A stretch of 64,000 bases of DNA from Alteribacter aurantiacus DSM 18675 (GTDB lineage: Bacteria; Bacillota; Bacilli; Bacillales; Salisediminibacteriaceae), in the NCBI RefSeq assembly GCF_000429705.1, contig NZ_KE386941.1:1724781-1788780 (forward strand). The letters are read 5' to 3'. The position numbers and the translations under genes were made by a program. The notes below the pieces were generated by a model that had not been told where the DNA came from, did not search any database, and worked only from the letters and a program-made list of their open reading frames with translations. Positions 1 through 8,423 of the stretch are shown here, in pieces; position 1 is the first letter of the stretch, and every line of letters starts with the position of its first letter.

Positions 1-96
1 CCCATTCCCATCATCTGATTTGGGCCTCCTGGCATCTGACCCATTCCCATCATCTGATTTGGGCCTCCTGGCATCTGGCCCATTCCCATCATTTTG
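1..96. repeat. 39-bp tandem repeat inside the coat-like gene
   Basis: The unit starts at 1, 40 and 79. The first two units differ at one base and the third is partial, diverging after about 14 bases. Thirty-nine bases equal 13 codons, so copy-number change would keep the reading frame. The array may continue to the left of the window. Confidence 0.85.
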
Positions 97-119
97 TTAT
101 TTCCACAATTACAGCCCAT
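1..119 (-). CDS. Met/Gly-rich tandem-repeat protein, 5' part only (coat-like)
   Basis: This gene runs off the left edge, so only its first 39 codons are visible. The start is the ATG at 119, preceded on the minus strand by AAGGAG at good spacing. The product begins MGCNCGNNK and continues in a 13-residue repeat, MMGMGQMPGGPNQ, present nearly three times. Low complexity, Met, Gly, Pro and Gln richness and an N-terminal CxC suggest a small spore-coat or other structural protein. No enzymatic domain is visible, and family membership cannot be assigned from this fragment. Confidence 0.6.
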   Translation of the reverse strand, partial: MGCNCGNNKMMGMGQMPGGPNQMMGMGQMPGGPNQMMGM

Positions 120-257
120 GAAACCACTCCTTATTTCTTTTAAACGCACTCTTGTAGCTTATGAACCACCGGATAGAACCGTGATAACTGTCCAACACTC
201 ACCATCTTTTTTTTGACTCATAAAGTAAATCAGAACAGTCAGAAAGAAGGTACATTG

Positions 258-812
258 ATGGCTTACATTCAACCGATTCATGCAGAGTTAACGAACGGTA
301 TTACAATGTCCATAAGAACCGCTCACACAACAGACGCCAAAGAAATGAATGAACTCACAAAGCAAGTGATCAAAGAAGATAATGGCCTTATCTTAACGGA
401 AGAAGAATATACGATAACACCAGAAGAACAGGCACGAAGGGTCCAATTTTCCCACTACTCCCCTTACCACCTCCTTGTGATAGGCAAATCAGAAGGAACC
501 ATTTGTGGCATTGCTTCATTCGAACCGGAGCAGCCGATAAAAAGAATGCGTCATCACGGAAACGTAGGGTTAATTGTTGCCAAACCCTTTCGCTCACTTG
601 GCGTCGGTCGCAAACTAATGGGCTCTTTGATTGACTGGGCATCCTACCAAACACCCATCCACAAGCTAAACCTTGAAGTTCTCGGAAACAATGAATCTGC
701 AATTGCGCTTTATCTTCGACTTGGATTTGAGCCTGTTGGTTGCTTTTCTAATCATATCCAAAATAAAGATGGAACCTTTTCCGATGTGTACCGAATGGAG
801 CTTCCTGTTTAA
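258..812 (+). CDS. GNAT family N-acetyltransferase
   Basis: A 184-residue acetyl-CoA-dependent transferase of the RimI/PhnO-like GNAT fold. The acetyl-CoA loop is visible in GLIVAKPFRSLGVGRKLM (R/Q-x-x-G-x-G/A type) around residues 115-132. It is followed by the beta-5 NESAIALYLRLGFE motif that closes the fold. The chosen ATG at 258 has AAGAAGG eight bases upstream. An in-frame TTG at 213 has no ribosome binding site. The substrate cannot be predicted. It sits just upstream of the radical SAM gene, but an intervening 75-base gap leaves co-transcription open. Confidence 0.85.
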   Translation: MAYIQPIHAELTNGITMSIRTAHTTDAKEMNELTKQVIKEDNGLILTEEEYTITPEEQARRVQFSHYSPYHLLVIGKSEGTICGIASFEPEQPIKRMRHHGNVGLIVAKPFRSLGVGRKLMGSLIDWASYQTPIHKLNLEVLGNNESAIALYLRLGFEPVGCFSNHIQNKDGTFSDVYRMELPV

Positions 813-887
813 CCCAAGGACTGCATGATTTATCCTTTCGATCGTGGTATGATAAAGCAACATGAAAAAAGCTGGAGGTTTCACAAA

Positions 888-2660
888 ATGAACGTTGTTT
901 TAACCACATTAAATGCAAAATACATTCACACCTGCCTTGCGTTGCGATTACTAAAAAAGTACGCAGAGCCTGACTTTCAAACAACCATTTCAGAGTACAC
1001 AATTAAAGATCCGGTCATGAACATTGTGTCCGATCTCTACAGCAAAAAGCCCGATGTGATTGGGTTCAGCTGTTACATATGGAATATCGAACAAACCATT
1101 CAAGTTATCAAAATGATTAAAAAAGTCTTACCTGACACTCACATCATTCTGGGTGGACCAGAAGTGTCTTATGACACGAAACAGTGGCTTGAACGGGTGC
1201 CTGAAGTTGACTTTATTGTGATCGGCGAAGGTGAAGAGACATTCAAGCATCTTTTACAAGAAATTGAGGCTGGGAAAAACGGCTATCACTTTGTGTTTGG
1301 CTTAGGCTATCGAAAAGATCAAGACGTTGTCATTAACCCCGGTCGCGGAAAACTCGCCCTCGATTCTATCCCGTCTCCTTATCGGTTAGATGAGGACCGG
1401 GACTCTCTTGGCAAGCGGGTTGTTTATTTCGAGACGAGCCGTGGGTGTCCCTTTAGCTGCCAATTCTGCCTTTCTTCTATTGAAGTTGGCGTGCGTTATT
1501 TCAATATTGAACAGGTGAAAGAAGATCTTTTATACCTCATTGAAAATGGGGCCAAGATGATCAAATTCATTGATCGAACCTTTAATATTAAGCGGGATTA
1601 CGCCCTTGAGATGTTTGACTTTCTAATTAAAAACCACGGGGGCTGTGAGTTCCAATTTGAAATTACAGCCGATATTATGCGACCGGAAGTATTGGAATTT
1701 TTGAACGAACACGCGCCTCCAGGAGTATTTCGTTTTGAGATTGGTGTTCAATCAACCAACGATGCGACGAATGATTTAATTAAACGTCGCCAAAACTTCA
1801 AAAAACTTGCGCGAACCGTCACTCTTGTAAAAGAAGGACAAAAGATTGACCAGCACTTGGATCTGATCGCTGGTCTTCCTGAAGAAGATTACAATAGTTT
1901 TAAACAAACCTTTAATGATGTATTTGCCCTACGTCCGGAGGAGCTTCAACTTGGCTTCTTAAAGATGCTTAGAGGGACAGGCATGCGTGCCATGGCTGAA
2001 AAATTCGAGTATCAGTTTATGGACGATGCGCCTTACGAAATCCTGTCAAACAACATCCTCTCTTTTGATGATATTGTCAAAATGAAAAGAGTAGAAGATA
2101 TTCTCGAAAAATATTGGAACGATCATCGAATGGACAACACGATGGAGTTTTTAGTGGAAAAGACCTTTGACACTCCCTTTGATTTTTTCCAAGAGTACGG
2201 GAATGAGTGGGATAAGCAAGGGTGGTCAAGGATTGGTCATCAGTTTGAGGATTTGTTCATAAGGCTTGATCACTTTTTGGAAAAATCGACCGCACCTCAC
2301 CGACATATTGTGCGGTCCTTGATGAAGCTTGATTACTTGCTTCACCATAAGCATAAGCCACGAAAGCGATGGTGGGCGACAGACGTGAGTAAGGAAGAGC
2401 AGTTACGCGTGCACACGTTCCTTTCCGACCAACCTAGTGCTGTTTCACAATCATTTGCCGAGCTTCAGCTTTCGGATAAAGAGCTTCATAAACATACGGT
2501 TGTAACAAAAGTAGAGATCGATGTGAATCGTTACTTCATTGATGATACAATCACCGAAGGGCACTTTTATTTGATCGTGTATTACAACCCAAAATCGATG
2601 GTTGCTACACCTTTTACATTAGCTGAGTTGCCCATGGAATCAAAATACAGTTTGAAGTAA
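888..2660 (+). CDS. B12-binding domain radical SAM protein with DUF4080
   Basis: A 590-residue enzyme of the cobalamin-dependent radical SAM group. The N-terminal roughly 140 residues form a Rossmann-like B12-binding domain (GFSCYIWNIEQ, then GGPEVSYD). The radical SAM core opens with the 4Fe-4S motif CPFSCQFC in the ETSRGC context near residue 185. The C-terminal third matches the DUF4080 region found in Bacillus and Clostridium homologues. Start chosen at ATG 888 behind GGAGG; an upstream in-frame ATG at 825 lacks a site. The reaction and substrate are unknown for this subgroup. It is followed after 18 bases by an EamA transporter and is probably co-transcribed with it. Confidence 0.9.
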   Translation: MNVVLTTLNAKYIHTCLALRLLKKYAEPDFQTTISEYTIKDPVMNIVSDLYSKKPDVIGFSCYIWNIEQTIQVIKMIKKVLPDTHIILGGPEVSYDTKQWLERVPEVDFIVIGEGEETFKHLLQEIEAGKNGYHFVFGLGYRKDQDVVINPGRGKLALDSIPSPYRLDEDRDSLGKRVVYFETSRGCPFSCQFCLSSIEVGVRYFNIEQVKEDLLYLIENGAKMIKFIDRTFNIKRDYALEMFDFLIKNHGGCEFQFEITADIMRPEVLEFLNEHAPPGVFRFEIGVQSTNDATNDLIKRRQNFKKLARTVTLVKEGQKIDQHLDLIAGLPEEDYNSFKQTFNDVFALRPEELQLGFLKMLRGTGMRAMAEKFEYQFMDDAPYEILSNNILSFDDIVKMKRVEDILEKYWNDHRMDNTMEFLVEKTFDTPFDFFQEYGNEWDKQGWSRIGHQFEDLFIRLDHFLEKSTAPHRHIVRSLMKLDYLLHHKHKPRKRWWATDVSKEEQLRVHTFLSDQPSAVSQSFAELQLSDKELHKHTVVTKVEIDVNRYFIDDTITEGHFYLIVYYNPKSMVATPFTLAELPMESKYSLK

Positions 2661-2678
2661 GAAGGAGGCCTTTTGGAT

Positions 2679-3587
2679 ATGCTCAAATGGGCGTTTCTCC
2701 TCATCGTCGGTGGTGCTGCTTTATGGGGGACCATCGGTATTTTTGTGCAAGGCTTATACGACCTTGGCTTTACGCCGATTGAAGTCGTTGCCATTCGGGT
2801 TATTGTAGCCTTACTTGTGATGACCGTGATCGTTCTTGTGAAAAGCCCACGCCTGATGCATGTACGCGTGAAGCATCTGCCACTTTTTTTGGGAACGGGC
2901 ATTTGCAGTATCGTCTTCTTTAACTGGGCGTACTTTACAACTATTCAAGAGATTAATTTATCCGTCGCTGCCGTTCTCCTTTATACAGGGCCTGCTTTTG
3001 TGACGATTTTGAGCCGGATTTTCTTTAAAGAATGGATTACAATTCAAAAAGTCGTGGCGCTTGGTATGACTTTAATCGGATGTACACTTGTGATTGGATT
3101 GTTCCCCCTTCATGCAGAGCAACTCTCTTTTTACGGTATTATTGTGGGAGTTGGCTCCGGATTTGGATATGCGTTGTACAGCATTTTTGGTAAAACAGCC
3201 TCCACTCATTATTCATCTATGACGATTACGTTTTACACCTTTCTATTTGCGTCGCTTGCTTTGTTACCAACAACAAACATCAGCCTGGTCATTGATCGTC
3301 TGAACGGAATCGAAGGGCTCCTTCTCGCTCTTGGACTCGGAACGATTCCAACCGTGTTTGCTTATCTGTTATATACCGCGGGGTTGAATCAAGTGGAATC
3401 GAGTAAAGCTTCGATTGCTGCCACGGTAGAACCGGTTGTTGCTACTATGATTGGCGTGTTTATTTTTCAAGATCAGCTTACCTTATGGCAAGGGATCGGC
3501 ATGCTTTGTGTTCTTTTGGCGGTCTTCATTATTCAACAAAGACGCCCGATGAAAAAAGGAAAGCTAAGAGATTCAATCGCCTCATAA
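2679..3587 (+). CDS. EamA/DMT family transporter
   Basis: A 302-residue polytopic membrane protein of the drug/metabolite transporter superfamily. It has about ten hydrophobic helices in two EamA repeats. Repeat signatures are visible: GGAALWGTIGIFVQ at the N-terminus and SSKASIAATVEPVVATMIG in the second repeat. Homologues export amino acids or other small metabolites; the substrate here is unknown. AAGGAGG lies ten bases before the ATG used here and four before an alternative TTG at 2673. Its position right behind the radical SAM gene suggests one transcript. Confidence 0.88.
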   Translation: MLKWAFLLIVGGAALWGTIGIFVQGLYDLGFTPIEVVAIRVIVALLVMTVIVLVKSPRLMHVRVKHLPLFLGTGICSIVFFNWAYFTTIQEINLSVAAVLLYTGPAFVTILSRIFFKEWITIQKVVALGMTLIGCTLVIGLFPLHAEQLSFYGIIVGVGSGFGYALYSIFGKTASTHYSSMTITFYTFLFASLALLPTTNISLVIDRLNGIEGLLLALGLGTIPTVFAYLLYTAGLNQVESSKASIAATVEPVVATMIGVFIFQDQLTLWQGIGMLCVLLAVFIIQQRRPMKKGKLRDSIAS

Positions 3588-3655
3588 CTTACGGCGTTTA
3601 ACTCCTATCTTACAAGGGAAAAGAGTTGTAAGAATAAAAAGGGAGGGCATTGATC

Positions 3656-3817
3656 GTGGCAGATAAAAACGTAGATGTGGAAAAACGACATGAAGATGTA
3701 GAAAAAAGACATGACAGCAGCCGTGTTGCTTCGACCTTTATTAAGTATGCTGCTTATTTAATCATTTTCTTTGGAATCCTTTGGTTCCTAATTAATTACA
3801 TCTTACCGCAATTCTAA
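3656..3817 (+). CDS. Small single-pass membrane protein (53 aa)
   Basis: A short gene starting at GTG 3656, with GGGAGGG eight bases upstream, and ending just before a strong terminator. The N-terminal half is charged and contains a tandem heptad-like duplication (VDVEKRHEDVEKRHD). The C-terminal half is a single hydrophobic helix, YLIIFFGILWFLINYILP. Good start signals and the orphan terminator argue that it is real. No function can be assigned; the topology suggests a tail-anchored peptide. Confidence 0.7.
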   Translation: MADKNVDVEKRHEDVEKRHDSSRVASTFIKYAAYLIIFFGILWFLINYILPQF

Positions 3818-3835
3818 AATGATAGTTGTTTTCAA

Positions 3836-3878
3836 ATAAAAAATCATGAGCCCTTTAACGGGGCTCATGATTTTTTTT
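3836..3878. terminator. Bidirectional rho-independent terminator
   Basis: The stem AAATCATGAGCCC/GGGCTCATGATTT is flanked by an A-run on the left and eight Ts on the right, so it can stop both converging transcripts. It overlaps the last codons of the minus-strand PAS-STAS gene. Confidence 0.9.
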
Positions 3879-4655
3879 GGGTACAATTTCGAGTCCTTCT
3901 TTACCTAGAATATGCTGAATGGCTTGACGGTAGTGTGAAAACGTCCTTTCTTCTACTTTCACTTTGTTCCGTACAAAGGTTTGTACAAGTGATGAGGAAA
4001 AGCCGCAAAAATACGTTTCCGCTCCGAGAAGTTGTACAGTAGCTCTTAGCTTCTCAAATTCCGTTATAATGACTTCATCTTCAACTACGGTTACTCCCGA
4101 AAAATCAAAAATTAAATAGTCGGCACCTAACTTTACACATGCGGACAAGACTCGCTCCCTTAAGTGATCGAACCGTTTCTCGTCGAATGTCCCGATTAAT
4201 GGTGCAAACAAGGCGTTTTCCAATACGACAGGCAAAATCGGTGTGGACATTTCTTCAATTAATCGTTCGTTTCGTATTCGCTGATTCTCTTCTTTTGTCA
4301 CATCACGCCAAAAAAGAATATATCCGTTATGCTCCCCTTCATGGTCGTACAACTTGTTTACTAGTAAGTTCGCCATGTAACCAAAGATCGGGATTTTAGA
4401 TTGATGAGGAAAGATATTTCTTTTCATCACACGAAAGAAATTGGACGAAGATGGATGCAACTCTTGAATGGACATACCGATTAAGTCTTCTGGACTTTTT
4501 ATATCGGGAATGAAAGGCAATAAGTTATTCACAAGTTTTTTAGCATGATCGTTCATCCATGTAAGTTCCATCTCTCGGTTCGTAATAAAAACATTGTCCG
4601 TCAAAGAACCCAATAACTTTATTGTATCTATTTGCAGGTCGTTCACTTTCACCAT
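3855..4655 (-). CDS. PAS-STAS domain protein (RsbR-like)
   Basis: A 266-residue cytoplasmic protein. Residues about 10-120 look like a PAS fold (DNVFITNREMELTWMNDHAK, later YILFWRDVTKEE). Residues about 140-255 form a STAS domain (ADYLIFDFSGVTVVEDEVI and the following helix). This architecture is known from RsbR-type stressosome co-antagonists and related regulators. The Ser/Thr phosphoacceptor positions cannot be confirmed by eye. Start chosen at ATG 4655 behind GGGGAG; an earlier in-frame start at 4700 would overlap the upstream reductase gene. It probably shares a transcript with that gene. Confidence 0.8.
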   Translation of the reverse strand: MVKVNDLQIDTIKLLGSLTDNVFITNREMELTWMNDHAKKLVNNLLPFIPDIKSPEDLIGMSIQELHPSSSNFFRVMKRNIFPHQSKIPIFGYMANLLVNKLYDHEGEHNGYILFWRDVTKEENQRIRNERLIEEMSTPILPVVLENALFAPLIGTFDEKRFDHLRERVLSACVKLGADYLIFDFSGVTVVEDEVIITEFEKLRATVQLLGAETYFCGFSSSLVQTFVRNKVKVEERTFSHYRQAIQHILGKEGLEIVPKKNHEPR

Positions 4656-4681
4656 TTCTTCTTCTCCCCTCTGTCCTTCCT

Positions 4682-5281
4682 CTACTCTGCTGTTGCCCAC
4701 GATGCAGCTATTTCTTTTGTTTGAGCCATCATTTTCTTTCGTTCTTCATCCGAGCATACGAGTACCCCACCAAAAAAGGTGTGAGAGACAAGCTCAAGTC
4801 CACAAAATCGGAATATGGCATCGTCTGTTAAACGAACCACACGTTCATGCATACCGCTTTTTTCATACTCCTCCGATGGTGACCCTGTTGTACATATAAA
4901 AGCTGCTTTTTTTCCGTTTAATAAAGGTATCGGCGTCTCTCCATTCAGACGATAAGCAAATCCAAATGAAAGGACTCGGTCAATATAGCCCTTTCCGATG
5001 GAAGGGAAGCCACCCCACCAAAAAGGAAATAAAAACGTAACTGCGTCTGCCCAATTAAGGTAGTCGTGCTCTTGTTGTATATCCTCTTTGTAGATGCCTT
5101 TAAACGTATCCTTATATTCTTCAACAGTAAGGATTGGGTTAAAGTTCATTTCATATAGTGAACGTACGACAACACGATGACCATTCTTCACTAATTCGTC
5201 TTGATATGCACGTAAAAGGCTTCCATTGAAGCTATCGTTTGAAGGATGCATAAACACGAGTAAATGATTCACTCCAGCCAC
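4682..5281 (-). CDS. NAD(P)H-dependent oxidoreductase, flavodoxin-2 fold
   Basis: A 199-residue FMN- or FAD-binding reductase of the NQO/KefF/MdaB type. The N-terminal flavin phosphate loop is FMHPSNDSFNGSL. The second flavin segment is FPFWWGGFPSIGKGYIDRV. A third block, CTTGSPSEEYEKSGMH, matches the usual GxxxxxY loop. Such enzymes reduce quinones, azo or nitro compounds with two electrons. The start is a GTG at 5281 with only a weak AGAAAG site; an AGGAGG lies about 20 bases further upstream, so the start is uncertain. It lies directly upstream of the PAS-STAS gene on the same strand. Confidence 0.85.
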   Translation of the reverse strand: MAGVNHLLVFMHPSNDSFNGSLLRAYQDELVKNGHRVVVRSLYEMNFNPILTVEEYKDTFKGIYKEDIQQEHDYLNWADAVTFLFPFWWGGFPSIGKGYIDRVLSFGFAYRLNGETPIPLLNGKKAAFICTTGSPSEEYEKSGMHERVVRLTDDAIFRFCGLELVSHTFFGGVLVCSDEERKKMMAQTKEIAASWATAE

Positions 5282-5383
5282 TTCTTTCTATGTAATATGA
5301 GAACCTCCTCATATATTCCCTAACCTCCGCTTAATCAAACACATATTTTCCGCTTTTTATTTTGAATTTGCTCACTCATTCAC

Positions 5384-5412
5384 TCAGGGTCAGACCCCTG
5401 GAAATGATTAGA
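5384..5412. repeat. GGGTCAGACCCC-type dispersed repeat, single copy
   Basis: Contains CAGGGTCAGACCCCTGG followed by AAATGATTAG. It shares both the palindromic core and the GGAAAT-ATT continuation with the paired copies at 31.5 and 34.5 kb. It lies between the reductase start and the PAP2 terminator. Confidence 0.7.
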
Positions 5413-5416
5413 AATC

Positions 5417-5447
5417 TAAAAAAAGGTCCCGGATGCGGAACCTTTTT
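5417..5447 (-). terminator. Terminator after the PAP2 gene
   Basis: Read on the minus strand, AAAGGTTCCG pairs with CGGGACCTTT and is followed by a T-run, just beyond the PAP2 stop codon. Confidence 0.8.
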
Positions 5448-5449
5448 CT

Positions 5450-6358
5450 TTAGGCTGTTTGTTTTGCTTCTTTTTTTGGCTGGTCCGTGTCGTAAAGTTT
5501 AATTTTCACAAACATGTACGGAGCGATTAAGAGTCCCCATAGTCCAATGAGCATATAGCGGATTCCGTCTGCGCCGAGTGACGTTCCTAGAACGACTTTC
5601 CCGCCTTCTTGGATGAGGAACAATCCTACTAATCCAATGATAAATGCTAATCCTCTTTTTACCCAGCTGGCAGGGATTTTCATGTTAAGGTGTCTCGCTT
5701 CAAGTAAGTACCCGATCCCTGCTCCAAGTAAGAAGCCACCATACTTCAGTCCTTCTGAAGAGGGAAAAATGACCATAAGCACTAGAGGCAAAACAATAGC
5801 CCCTATCCATTTCATTTTTACTGGCCAAGACACAACCCACCTATCTGTTTTCACATAAACCACGAGGATAAAGGCTGCAACCGCGACACCTGTGATCACA
5901 TCGGTAGGCCAATGTAATCCCACATATAAACGGCTAATTGAAATGGCCGTAACGAGCAGGATCGCGAATAGCCAAAACACCTTACTTTTCAACCAAATGG
6001 CGACCATTCCCCAAAGGGTTGCTGAACCTTGGGCATGACCACTTGGAAAACTATCATATGGATAATGGCTGCCTACTTCTGCCGATGCCACATAAAGAGA
6101 GTTCACCCCTTCGATCCCTACAGGTCTTAGAACTGCAAACATTGCTTTTAAAAATGAGTTTATGTAAACAGAGAGTAAGAATACGTAGACAAGCCTAATG
6201 CCAAACGCTTTTGAAAAACACCAATAAACAAGTGGAACCATTAAAAAATAGAACAATTCGTTTCCTAAGAACGTAAGTATGTATGCTAATACGTCTAAGC
6301 TTTGTGTTTGCCACTGTGTTAACGATTGTAAAACACTTGTTTCCCAATGTTTCATCAT
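5450..6358 (-). CDS. PAP2 family phosphatase with extended membrane C-terminus
   Basis: A 302-residue integral membrane phosphatase. All three PAP2 motifs are present: KAMFAVLRP, SFPSGHA and SRLYVGLHWPTD, holding the catalytic histidines. The core fills the first 190 residues and is followed by about four further helices, longer than the usual 200-230 residue enzyme. Such proteins dephosphorylate lipid phosphates such as phosphatidic acid or undecaprenyl diphosphate on the outer membrane face. AGGAGG precedes two adjacent ATGs at 6361 and 6358; the second has better spacing. An upstream ATG at 6376 overlaps the ribosome binding site itself. It appears to be monocistronic. Confidence 0.88.
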   Translation of the reverse strand: MMKHWETSVLQSLTQWQTQSLDVLAYILTFLGNELFYFLMVPLVYWCFSKAFGIRLVYVFLLSVYINSFLKAMFAVLRPVGIEGVNSLYVASAEVGSHYPYDSFPSGHAQGSATLWGMVAIWLKSKVFWLFAILLVTAISISRLYVGLHWPTDVITGVAVAAFILVVYVKTDRWVVSWPVKMKWIGAIVLPLVLMVIFPSSEGLKYGGFLLGAGIGYLLEARHLNMKIPASWVKRGLAFIIGLVGLFLIQEGGKVVLGTSLGADGIRYMLIGLWGLLIAPYMFVKIKLYDTDQPKKEAKQTA

Positions 6359-6535
6359 GTACCTCCTTTCTTTCATTTACGATAAATGAGTATTTGTTCC
6401 TATTATACTTGAAGGAAGAAGGAGGAAAAAGGCATTTTTATGGATTATTTTTCTTGATTATCTACACATTATTGGGACTAGCCATTTTAAATTTCACTAA
6501 AGTGATTCGATAAAATCGTAATCGGATGCTTTCGT

Positions 6536-6649
6536 TTAGTTGATTATTCTCTTCTTCACTTGAATCGTGGTTAAAACAGACGTGGTCTCGTGCTTTACCT
6601 CTTCCAACAAAGCAACATGCTCTCCATAACAGTAAAAAGGCTTGGACAT
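6536..6649 (-). CDS. Possible 37-aa small protein
   Basis: A short minus-strand frame, MSKPFYCYGEHVALLEEVKH and onward, ending RIIN at 6536. Its composition looks protein-like. Its ATG, however, lies in the 3' arm of the hairpin that appears to terminate the upstream EAL gene, and there is no convincing ribosome binding site. It may be a gene remnant, or a leader whose start is occluded by the hairpin. Confidence 0.3.
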   Translation of the reverse strand: MSKPFYCYGEHVALLEEVKHETTSVLTTIQVKKRIIN

Positions 6650-6672
6650 GGTGGTGTCATGTCCAAGCCTTA
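6634..6672 (-). terminator. Terminator after the EAL gene
   Basis: A perfect 13-bp stem, AAGGCTTGGACAT/ATGTCCAAGCCTT, is followed on the minus strand by TTTTTA. It lies about 75 bases past the EAL stop codon. Confidence 0.7.
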
Positions 6673-6748
6673 AACGCTTCTTCCCTTTTGGTTGTGATTG
6701 TTTTAAGTATACACTCTGTTTATAACAGCAACAGTAGTATGGAAAACG

Positions 6749-7792
6749 TTATTTAACATATTGCTTTAACGGGGTTTCGGCAGGTTTACCGAAGTAGTAG
6801 CCTTGACCCAAATCTACTTTCGTTCTTAAAAACGCCCACTCTTCTTCGCTTTCAATTCCTTCGGCGAGAAGGGTAACTCCGATATTTTGAGCCACTTGTG
6901 AGATTGTTTGAATTTCTTTCTGTTTGCTTTTACTTTTGTGACAACCTCGGATTAATTCTCGGTCTAGCTTTGCAAAATCAGGGGTTAATTCACTCATCAC
7001 ATCAATGGTCGAGTAACCGGATCCAAGGTCATCAAGAGCCACCTTCACTCCAGCATTTCGGTAATAGTTAAGGATCTTCTTTAAATGTTTCATGTTTTCA
7101 ATTTCCTCTGTTTCCACAACTTCAAAGACAAGATCTTCAGGTCTAATTTGATATTCTTCAACGGCCTGGAACGTGGTTTTGAGACAAAATTCCGGGTCAT
7201 AAATCGAAGAGGGTAAGAAGTTAATAAATCGTTTCAGTCCATGGTCAAGCATCATTGAACTTGTGCGAATTGCGTTCATTCGTGCTTCTCCGTCCAACAT
7301 GGCATGCATGCCCGCTTTTTGTGAAAAAGCGAAAAGCTCTCCTGGATTAAAATGATACAACTGACTTCTTGGTCTAAGTAAAAACTCGTATCCGTAAACC
7401 TCTTCGTCTTCCGCCCTCACAATCGGTTGGAGAAAAGATCGAAAAAGCTTTTCTTGAATAATTTTCACAAGTCTAGGATTCATCACCTTCATATACATTT
7501 CTTCAAAGGGGATATAATCACTAGGGCTCTCAGTTATAAGAGACAAGCTGCATTTCACTGCTAACTTCTTCTTGTTTGGCAATGCGGTTTTTAGGTAGTC
7601 CATCGTATTTTGTAACGCGTGCCAATCGTAAAAAACGAGGTCGAGTTTGCCTCTACGTAAACTAGATTCATATCCTTTTGCAATAACCAAGTTTTTTAAA
7701 TCTAAAAGGAGTTCGGGTTGATTCGTATATATGCTTAAAATCCCTTCTTTTGTTAAGGGAATTTTACTTGTACATAAGTAACATCCGCTCAT
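6749..7792 (-). CDS. EAL-domain cyclic-di-GMP phosphodiesterase
   Basis: A roughly 347-residue protein with a 110-residue N-terminal region of unknown fold followed by an EAL domain. The catalytic set looks complete: YEFLLRP (the ExLxR position), RFINFLP (Asn), FEVVETEEI (Glu), VALDDLGSGYS (DD pair), FAKLDREL (Lys), AEGIES (Glu) and GQGYYFGKP (Gln). It is therefore probably active in hydrolysing c-di-GMP to pGpG. The N-terminus has CYLC, which could bind metal or be redox-active. Start chosen at ATG 7792 behind AGGTGG. The frame stays open to an ATG at 7915 that has no ribosome binding site. No GGDEF domain is fused or adjacent. Confidence 0.85.
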   Translation of the reverse strand: MSGCYLCTSKIPLTKEGILSIYTNQPELLLDLKNLVIAKGYESSLRRGKLDLVFYDWHALQNTMDYLKTALPNKKKLAVKCSLSLITESPSDYIPFEEMYMKVMNPRLVKIIQEKLFRSFLQPIVRAEDEEVYGYEFLLRPRSQLYHFNPGELFAFSQKAGMHAMLDGEARMNAIRTSSMMLDHGLKRFINFLPSSIYDPEFCLKTTFQAVEEYQIRPEDLVFEVVETEEIENMKHLKKILNYYRNAGVKVALDDLGSGYSTIDVMSELTPDFAKLDRELIRGCHKSKSKQKEIQTISQVAQNIGVTLLAEGIESEEEWAFLRTKVDLGQGYYFGKPAETPLKQYVK

Positions 7793-8092
7793 TTCACCAC
7801 CTGCTTTCAAAGGTTGTAACGTAATCTCTTCTTGTCTAGTATTCAATACCCTATTGAGGTGCATTAAAACCGAAACATTACCATATGATGTCTTTTTTTT
7901 CGCAAGTGTAATCATTCCATTATTAAAAAATGATTACAACATGAATAAATGATGAATGGGTCTTTCCGTTTACGCTATTGTCTGCTATGATACTACTAAT
8001 CACAACAATAAATCAGAATATTCAATTTTAATTTCTTGTTGTGATGATGAGGTTTTGTCGAATTTCCGTTTACTATTTAAGGAGGATGAGAA

Positions 8093-8386
8093 ATGACATT
8101 AACGCAAGAAGAAGTAGTAGCAAATTTGGAGGATTCTACTGGTTGGTCTCTTGATGATGAAAACTTCATAAAGAAAGAATTTACTCTTCCGTCATTTGGT
8201 AAAGCCGTCGCCTTTGTAAATGAGATTGCCCGGTTGGCTGCAGATCGCGATCATCATCCTCAAATTACGATTGATCACAAAAAAGTAACCCTTCGTCTGT
8301 ATACAATGGATGTAGGAGGTCTGACTCAAAAAGACTTTGAATCGGCTTACGCATTTGACTACACAAGTTCAAAATACGTAAGCTAA
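8093..8386 (+). CDS. 4a-hydroxytetrahydrobiopterin dehydratase (PCD/DCoH family)
   Basis: A 97-residue pterin-4a-carbinolamine dehydratase homologue. The family signature is visible as RDHHPQITIDHKKVTLRLY followed by GGLTQKDFESA. The two adjacent histidines are present, but the third active-site histidine of the classical T-H-D motif is replaced by Met (YTMDVGGLT). AAGGAGG precedes the ATG at good spacing. No aromatic amino acid hydroxylase is nearby, so its pterin partner is unclear. Some Bacillus homologues also lack this histidine. Confidence 0.88.
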   Translation: MTLTQEEVVANLEDSTGWSLDDENFIKKEFTLPSFGKAVAFVNEIARLAADRDHHPQITIDHKKVTLRLYTMDVGGLTQKDFESAYAFDYTSSKYVS

Positions 8387-8388
8387 TT

Positions 8389-8422
8389 GAAAACGTCCAC
8401 CGTTTCTGGTGGACGTTTTTTG
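8389..8422 (+). terminator. Terminator after the pterin dehydratase gene
   Basis: AAACGTCCACC/GGTGGACGTTT with a short loop, followed by a T-run. It also lies immediately beyond the stop of the converging DUF2087 gene. Confidence 0.9.
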
Positions 8423-8423
8423 T

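Noticed and set aside
6283..6513. Plus-strand frame of about 76 codons ending in a hydrophobic segment, with GGAGG inside it
   Set aside because: Its first part is antisense to the PAP2 gene, and no in-frame start codon follows the GGAGG. The only ATG after it gives a five-codon peptide in another frame.
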